DNA of 64,000 bases, taken from the NCBI RefSeq assembly GCF_000237925.1, contig NC_031498.1, positions 10,442,422-10,506,421 on the forward strand, read 5' to 3'. Made by a program: the position numbers and the translations under genes. Below are positions 56,966 to 64,000 of this stretch, one piece after another. Under the pieces are notes generated by a model that did not search any database, was not told where the DNA came from, and saw nothing but the letters and a program-made list of their open reading frames with translations. Origin of the DNA: Schistosoma mansoni. Its lineage: Eukaryota > Platyhelminthes > Trematoda > Strigeidida > Schistosomatidae. Positions within the stretch are counted from its first letter, which is position 1, and every line of letters begins with the position of its first letter.

Positions 56966-57780
56966 GTGTCGATCACTTCATTTATTGTGAATTTCCTGAC
57001 AAAATCTTGCCATGGACTGAAAATGCTCGTTTGGCTTCTGGCAAATTACATCAACTGTGGTGAAGATGTAATGTACATCTGTCAAAAAAGGACCAACAAA
57101 CTTCTCAGTAGATCGCTTTGTTTTTCTTGGTGGTCGTTAAAAGCACACGGCATTCGGAGCTTACTATTATTTGGTCATAGGTTTCTTCGAAGCACTCTTC
57201 GTGTGCCTTGGAACCAATGAGTGAGGAGTTTAGAAATTGGGATTAAGGTAGTTCGTAAATCACTTTATGAGACTAAACTTTCATCGACTGAGGTAGCCAG
57301 GATATATTTTACGTATAACTTACTATTGCCCACTTTGACTTGAGATCTTGGTTGGCTTGAGAAACTAGGGGAAAAAACCCATACGTACTATCAATCCACA
57401 AAGTTATTAACTGTTGGTCTAACCCTTGTTAGTAGATGAAGATTACTTGATTAGAATCCTCTAGATTATCGTAGCCAATGGTTGAAGACTTTGACCGGGT
57501 GAGAATCGATCTTAGTGGTTCAGATGCGTTCTCCGTCTAACTCTAGAACCTCAGTTCTAAAATTATCTTTTGTACCTTTTATCCCATGAATTCATTTTCG
57601 CTTCATATATCACGTTTTCAATCCATAATCAATATTATTGGTAGTGCTACTGCTTTGGCATCATTCTTGATGATTTTATATTGTTGTCCCGTTGTGGTGT
57701 GGCAAGTTGGATTAATGTACATATATTCTGGGTTCTATCTTGTCTATGACTGACTGGCCACATTGTAAGTTATTGACTGA
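56966..57780 (+). mobile_element. Old RTE-type LINE remnant with 3' end
   Basis: The reading KMLVWLLANYINCGEDVMY aligns with KARLAFANLRHLWRRRDIRL, and GHRFLRSTLRVPWNQ with DHRCLRSIARISWDHQ. Later scraps match the C-terminal region (VEDFDRVRIDLSG against LETLNDDSKSF). The 3' end near 57765 has CTATGACTGACTGGCC, the tail type of the younger copies. Heavily mutated. Confidence 0.65.
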
Positions 57781-57789
57781 TCAGTGATA

Positions 57790-60700
57790 AGTGCTACGCA
57801 GTTTAACTTACCCGAATTTGATTATTAGTCGATATAAACAGATCCTATAAAAATCAACTTATTCAGATGTGGCTTTAACGTACTTTTGGTGCCAAATAAA
57901 TACTACTTTGATATCAATGCCTTCTTTCTTTATGTCGAGTCACATCAGTTTTACAGACCCATAAGATTATTTTGGCGGTCATTTACTGGTCTCAACTTAC
58001 TACATTTTATTTATTGGGTTTATGCATACATCCTTCCCCTCATTTGACAAAAGCTAATCAGTGTGATTTTACATTTGAGTGGATATACATATATGTAATG
58101 AACGAGGACACAGGTATGGACAACCAAATGTATTTTAATACAAAATTATCGAGTTCTTTCATCAAGCGTGAAAAACATACGTTCAATACATCATTTACAA
58201 ATTCTTCGTCAATTGTCTCAAGCTTCATTGTTTATTCAGTGCCATAACTAGTACTTTCTGTTCCCGTTCTCTTCGATTCGATCATCCCAACCGTCTCCTG
58301 CTATGCATCCCACTTCTGGTTACTGTTATATATTACTTGTGTCGACATGAGTAGCATACGCTATATATATATGGCTAGACATTTAAAGCAGTGGATCAAA
58401 CGATAGTTGCCACAAAATGCAAAAAGTGGAGATGAAAAAGAGACTAACATAAACTAAAGGTTTTTGGGAAAGATTCCAATAAATGAATATAGTTATAAAC
58501 TACTTTAATATTTGTATACCATAGTTGAGCCAGAGAGTATCTATTGATGGATAGTAGAAGAGATAATTTTCATTGACCATAAATAAAAAAATTAGACGCA
58601 GAAGACTTAGTTTGCTCTATACAACCATTTATTTACCAGAATAATGTAGGGAGAGGATATTTTAGATATGAAGGGGACTTGGTTAGTGAATTACCGCTTA
58701 CTATTTTACATAGACAAAACGTTGTTATCATGGTAATCATAAACAAAGAAAATAATTGGTATGAATCAGAAACGGAACGAAATATTAAGTTTCAGCAAGT
58801 GGTGATTGATCAATATTTTCCTCTTGAGGACATTGGTTTGCTTTTATTATACTTGACTAATTGATTTCAGCTAAGAAACCATTCGTTCTAGTATGAGACT
58901 CTTCATCAGTGCTAACCTACAACCCTGAAAGTAAAGGAGTGAAATATATTAGCCTAAGCATTTAATAGTGTTCGCGCAATATCGCGGGTTGGGAATTTAT
59001 AAATTCGGATTTGGAACCTGTGGTTCGAAGGTAATACACTTACTACGATGTTTGCAAGTCTCTTATTGATTTCTGTTTGGATTCCGACTACTTAATTCTA
59101 AGGAGTTCCAGGCCAGGACATAAAAGATATCCAATTCCCACTAGTTTACAGTGGCTCACCGACTGATTCTAGTCTGTGTAACTAAAGATTAAAACACCCA
59201 CCTTTCTGAATATGGGGTATTAGCGAAGGAAATAGAAACTTGCTTTTTGTAATGACTGGAAAAACTGCTACTTCATATAAATGAACAAGATCTAATTCGG
59301 CTTGATGTAAGCAACAAGGTGAGATAGCAGATTAAGAGTTTCTGATGCACTAAACACATCCACCACTGACACAAAAACTATGCACTGAATTATACATGAT
59401 TTCATCATCTAATTTAAAACACTACAGCAGGTGGATATAAAACTCTTTAAAATCCACGTGATTAACACAATACCTACCATTGTATGTTTGAATACAGCCC
59501 CTATAAGGTTTTATTTAGATATTCTCTTTGAATTCAACCGATGAAAATTAAAATAATCGGTTATTAGCACATCGTTGATATTGTCCAATCCTTTCTTCAT
59601 TTCAGCCTGACTACTGAGCTAAAATGTAGATAAGTGTATTTTTCGTTTTTTATTTGAAGGTGGTAATTTACCACATGAATACGACCGATCAAGCTGAAAA
59701 GAACATTTTTAACTTCGACTGATTGAGTAAAACTGACTGCTGTTTCTAAGAGATATAAACTTCAGTCAGTTATCGAGAAAGTGTAACATTTTAGCAAATA
59801 GATCTCTTTGAATAAATACGTACTTAGGTACTCAATAATTGCTTAACACGAATTTTAATGACAACACACTTCAGTTATGTCTGATGATTTCAAGAGTACT
59901 TCAAGCACTTGTTGAAACGACTAGACAGATTCCTCTTCATGTGTAGTGCGGACATTATTCGATACTTCTCGTTGTATACCTCTTTCTTATTTTCAAAAAT
60001 CTTTCCTAATTTGCATACATGATTGAACTTGTGAAGTGTTGTCCACACACGTTCAGAGTATACATTTTGATGGTGGACCTTATCAATAAAGTGCTCACTC
60101 AGGTGTGAAAGTATAATCAATGTTTCTTTCTTATGAATAGATGTCTGTGATAAATAATTGTTTTAGCCACTGTACTTGTTAACATCATTAGGTAGATATT
60201 AAAGCTGACATTAAATTACTCCTAATAAATCACACAACTTAGATCCAATAGTTGATATGAATTCTAAATAAATCTTTTTCTGCTTAATCAGCATGAAATT
60301 CTAAACTATTCTATCGTAACTTAGCTATTGTTGAGGGACATAAAGTTCTTTGTTTCCGTCTCATAAAGAGTTGGATACGTGCGCTATTAAGGGATTCACA
60401 ACTCAAGAAAGACAGTTGTTTCGAGTTGTCAGTTTTTTAATGGCTTGATCCTCATCAAGTAAATTTCCATAGGTGATTTATTTTGTCATTTTTCTTGTCC
60501 AATATGCTTTTACAAGCAGTTTTTAGTAAAACGATACTGTTTAAAAAATTTCTGTTGTCACAGCTTCAATGTATGCAATAACTCTGACGAATATTGGTAC
60601 TTCTAAACTAAGCAATATGTGTTGTGACCAAGTATTTTATGCAAAGATAATTTGATATGTAATTATTTAAGTGAGTATTTGGTTTAATTCACAATCAATG

Positions 60701-63450
60701 TTCAAAATTCACTTGTTTCCGACTTTCAGTATCCCTACATGGCTATTATATAATATGCACTTATGACATGAAATATTCAAGTATGTGGTAACGTATCTTA
60801 TCACTTACCTTGGTGACATGGATTTGACTAGCTCAAAAATTTTTAGGTCTTTGAAATTTGTACATATCCTTATTTGACGAACAATTTTTGTTGAGTTTGT
60901 TTTATATTTACGAGTTTATTAGATGCAACACATAATTGAACAGTGATCTTTCATCCAATTAAATGAAGTTCTAAGCATATTTCGTTGTCAGGGTTCATTT
61001 ACTGGGTATACATTCAAGCTGACAGTTTATCAGAGGTATTAATCTATACAAATTAGTCAACATGTTTCAATCACAACGTAAATTGTTTCATTGAAAATGT
61101 TTTTGAATTCCAAATGTTAGTGTAGTATCTTTTCCAACTATGGTCAAATTATAATAGTTTTAAAATGTGCTTTTGTGCCCCCATAATTTTTATGGCTGAT
61201 TTTAAAAAACCAAACTTATTTTTCGATAGAAAAAAGTTATACGCATGAATGATTGGAAAAGTCTTAATAATGAGTAAGAGATGCCGATTGGAGCGTGCTA
61301 CTGGCCGAGATTTGGTATGAACTTCTATGAGAATATACGAACGCTATTGGTTAAAAATCTGACTTCATTTTCCAAAGGAAAAGATATATTTGTGAATAAG
61401 TTGTGCCTATATTTTCTATTTGATTTGCTCGACTTTATTTTTCTTATTCAAATAGCTGGTTTTGGCATCTGTATAGAAAGCGTATATACCAGTAGCATAT
61501 TATCGCACAACATAACAATCTTATTTATCAAGCAAATGGTTATGTATTTAGATTTTAACTACAACGATTGTGTAAAGAGTAATGCTATATCCTGTTGTCG
61601 GAAACGAAGTCAACGTGGCGAGATATCATCCGACTATTGATTAAGTGAAAACTAATTGTTCCAATCAACAAGTCACCGCATTACAGGATGCTAAACTTCA
61701 CTAATAGTCAGAGAGAATAAAGTTCATCTTATTACTTTTGATACTTAAAAAATGCTCTTACCACTTTGGACAATCCATACTTTTAAAACATTTACTCTGA
61801 AAAATAATACTGATTAAATGCTAAAGTAAACATATGTACCTTTAGGATATTGATATGTTTACCATCAGTATTTCAATCTCATAGCTTATTGCTTTAATCT
61901 GTTAGATTTCAAAGTTGATTCAAAGTACAAATGATATTTACGTGTTTTTTTCTCATTTAAATAAATAAAGCTTTTCCTGTCTACCGACTTTATGACTTTA
62001 GTTTTAGAGCTTAAAACTTTCTAAAACTAAATTTTATTTTTCTGTGATAAAAATTAAAAAAAACTTTGTCTAATTAAAGGAAACTACATAGACTTTTTTT
62101 TCTTGTTCAGTATAATTGCACATAGACGAAATGATGGAATAACAAATTTACACCACACAACAAGTTTTGTTGAGTTTTTTTAGAAAAACTTTTACAACAT
62201 TTATTGTCAAAATCAATGTTGTTAGTAAAAAAAAAATTAGGTTTAGATTCACTTGGCTACAAACAAGTGTGTCTAGTTATCGAGTTATCTGGTGTACAAA
62301 TTTATATCATATACATAAATGGGTGTTTTTCCTGTTAGTTATTATAATTTTTCCCATTGGGAATTAAATCTTAAATTTCAGTATCTTCATTATCACTTGA
62401 TCTAATTTAAGGTTAAATAGCAATAGACAATCGGTACCCCATTGTATTCTTATTAATGAAGAAAACTTATCTGACTGTCTGTTCATATAAGCTTTATTGA
62501 TAAGCTCTGTATTATTTAAATCAATTTGCTAAATTGCTTTCATCGGATGGTGATGACTTTCTAATGGTATATTTAATGGTACTTATACACATACTATTCC
62601 TATTAGTAAATATTCCAGAAGTTTATTCTGACAAGGAACTGTTTAAGTAGCATTTTAGCATGAAAATTAGTCAGACAGTCTAGAACAATCGTTATCCAAT
62701 AAGATCATATAATGAATATTAATGTCGGCCATTCGCATAATAATCGTTTTTATTCTTCCCTACTGTATCAGGAAGAAACGTGTCAATGGCTTTGTTAACA
62801 ACTGTTGAAATGGAACACACAGGGACTGAGTGATTAACATCTAAGAAGATTAAGTTATTGACTCAAATATTTAAATGAACAAAAATCAAAAGAGAAAAAA
62901 TGCCTACTCCATAAATCATATTTACATGTAAAAATACATAGCGTAAAACCAAAGATGTGTACAAGTAACGTCAGGTATTCTTTTACAATTGGGTAGACAG
63001 GAGATTTGGAGATATCCATTTAATTTGAAAGTAGCTGTCTTTAAAAACTAACATTTTGAGTATTGTCGTGGTTAGGGATTTTACATCAATCGGAAATCAT
63101 GATAAAAAGCTTTTTTGTACTTCATCGCTTTCAGTGATTCTCGAACCGATATAACAGTGACGTAAAAACCCTACTTCTTTTGTGTACGACCATACACCAA
63201 TTATAAACTATTGAAAGTACATCCTATCTATCCCGCTTAATTTTTGGGACTAATAAAGGATGCTGTTCTCTTGATAATAGTTCTTATAATACATTCTAAT
63301 CCCTAAAAGGCAAATGACTCCTTGTCTTGTTTAAACTATATTTTTCCTGAAGATACAACTATCTTGTTTAGTTCAATCTTGGATATTTTTGATAAATAAT
63401 TTTTTCAATGTATGATGTGGTCCATGTAGTTGCAAACAGTGATGATTATT
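57790..63450. other. AT-rich spacer, no gene seen
   Basis: About 5.7 kb with only short open stretches (for example 57972-58247, 61281-61640), none like a known protein and none with convincing splice sites. No tRNA, rRNA or known repeat recognised. Confidence 0.4.
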
Positions 63451-63464
63451 ACTAATATCAGTAT

Positions 63465-63665
63465 ACAAAATTTGCAGAGATTGTTGAATTCTGTAGTTCA
63501 AATGAAGGACTGACAATTTTTCGGATAACTACTGAGAATCTAATAACACCGAAGAGCTGTTTTGTCCTGGTATAGGACTTCTCAGTAGTACACATCCACG
63601 AGGCCGTACCCAACAAGTCTTGGTGGAAGTGCTTAACCTCTAGACCAGTGATCTGACGCCCCATG
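63465..63665 (-). mobile_element. tRNA-like SINE, second family, inverted
   Basis: On the minus strand the element starts near 63663 with GGGGCGTCAGATCACTGGTC, TAGAGGTTAAGCACTTCCACC, then GTTGGGTACGGCCTCGTGGATG. It shares this order with 63898-64000 in the opposite orientation. The CTGGTCTAGAGGTTAAG motif is box A-like. The open reading frame on this strand is an accident of the repeat. Confidence 0.65.
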
Positions 63666-63897
63666 GTTTACATATCTAATTCCAAATAACTCACAACACT
63701 AGGCAACCACCTTTTATTGTTGTCAGAGGATAATTATCTCCCACTATGTGCTCAGTACCGACTACTTCCTGGAAGTAATTTTAAGAGTTCCGGTAATAAA
63801 ACGTGATCAGCGGATTGTATTCATGTCCCATAAGAGGTAGTTATCCATCATTTACATTGGAAGATGGTTGCACGGTGTCGTGAATCGCTTGTGGTTT

Positions 63898-64000
63898 GAC
63901 ACAAAAATCACGGGACGCTGGATCAGTGGTCTAGAGGTGAAGAACTTCCATCAAGAATTGTTGGGTATGAGCTTGATCCCCGGTAAGGTCGTGGATGGGT
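63898..64000 (+). mobile_element. tRNA-like SINE, second family, runs off the window
   Basis: ACGCTGGATCAGTGGTCTAG, AGGTGAAGAACTTCCATC, TTGTTGGGTATGAGCTTGAT and CCCCGGTAAGGTCGTGGATG match the head of the inverted copy at 63465-63665. A decayed box B (GAGCTTGATCCC) is present. Cut by the window end. Confidence 0.65.

Noticed and set aside
59890-60120. 76-codon minus-strand gene or Penelope-like tail
   Set aside because: Charged and protein-like in places, but I could not align it with any known block.
61281-61640. 119-codon plus-strand gene
   Set aside because: Phe/Ile/Leu-rich reading typical of AT-rich DNA; no family match and no splice context.
63458-63664. 68-codon minus-strand protein
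   Set aside because: The frame lies inside a tRNA-like SINE also present at 63.9 kb.
1-64000. CRISPR arrays, bacterial operons, riboswitches or integrons
   Set aside because: No regularly spaced repeats and no bacterial gene structure; splice sites and retroelements show eukaryotic DNA.

Overview
The window is AT-rich eukaryotic DNA with spliced genes, long introns and many decayed retroelements. It most likely comes from a blood fluke (Schistosoma) or a close digenean relative. Supporting signs are very short introns (37 and 38 bp) near the 5' end of one gene, tRNA-headed SINEs that carry a Smalpha-type hammerhead ribozyme, abundant RTE-type LINEs, Penelope-like elements and Ty3-type fossils. 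The species cannot be told from this window.

Three host genes could be assembled exon by exon, with splice phases that agree at every junction. (1) NUP85, a Y-complex nucleoporin, on the minus strand at 7044-18153: seven exons, 755 residues, one intron of the rare GC-AG class. (2) A KCTD1/KCTD15-type BTB protein on the minus strand at 25224-34695: two exons, 615 residues, with the BTB domain split across a 7.6 kb intron. (3) ESS2 (DGCR14), a nuclear splicing-associated protein, on the plus strand at 41605-53319: six exons, 442 residues. The KCTD and ESS2 genes diverge from a 6.9 kb spacer. These are housekeeping or regulatory genes that do not form an operon.

Layout: 1-1660 Ty3-type fossil pieces; 2275-3500 a LINE fragment split by a solo LTR; 4345-6715 LINE and Penelope-like fragments; 7044-18153 NUP85; 18.2-25.2 kb spacer with a possible pseudogene and a repeat; 25.2-34.7 kb KCTD gene, whose intron holds Penelope-like pieces, a hammerhead SINE, a 200-N gap inside a palindrome and an old LINE; 34.7-41.6 kb spacer with a 64-bp-arm hairpin element, a second hammerhead SINE, a solo LTR and a Ty3-type integrase fossil; 41.6-53.3 kb ESS2, whose last intron holds LINE copies, three copies (two in this intron, one in intron 1) of an unnamed 0.4-0.5 kb repeat, and a 320 bp-arm inverted repeat interrupted by a near full-length LINE with a 14 bp target-site duplication; 53.3-64 kb mostly unassigned AT-rich DNA with faint LINE remnants and two more tRNA-like SINE pieces at the right edge.

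The most notable observations are the GC-AG intron in NUP85, the mini-introns in ESS2, the decayed hammerhead SINEs, and the dated nesting of LINE inside inverted repeat inside an ESS2 intron. No wholly new gene system was found. All homology calls rest on recalled family sequence, not on a search.
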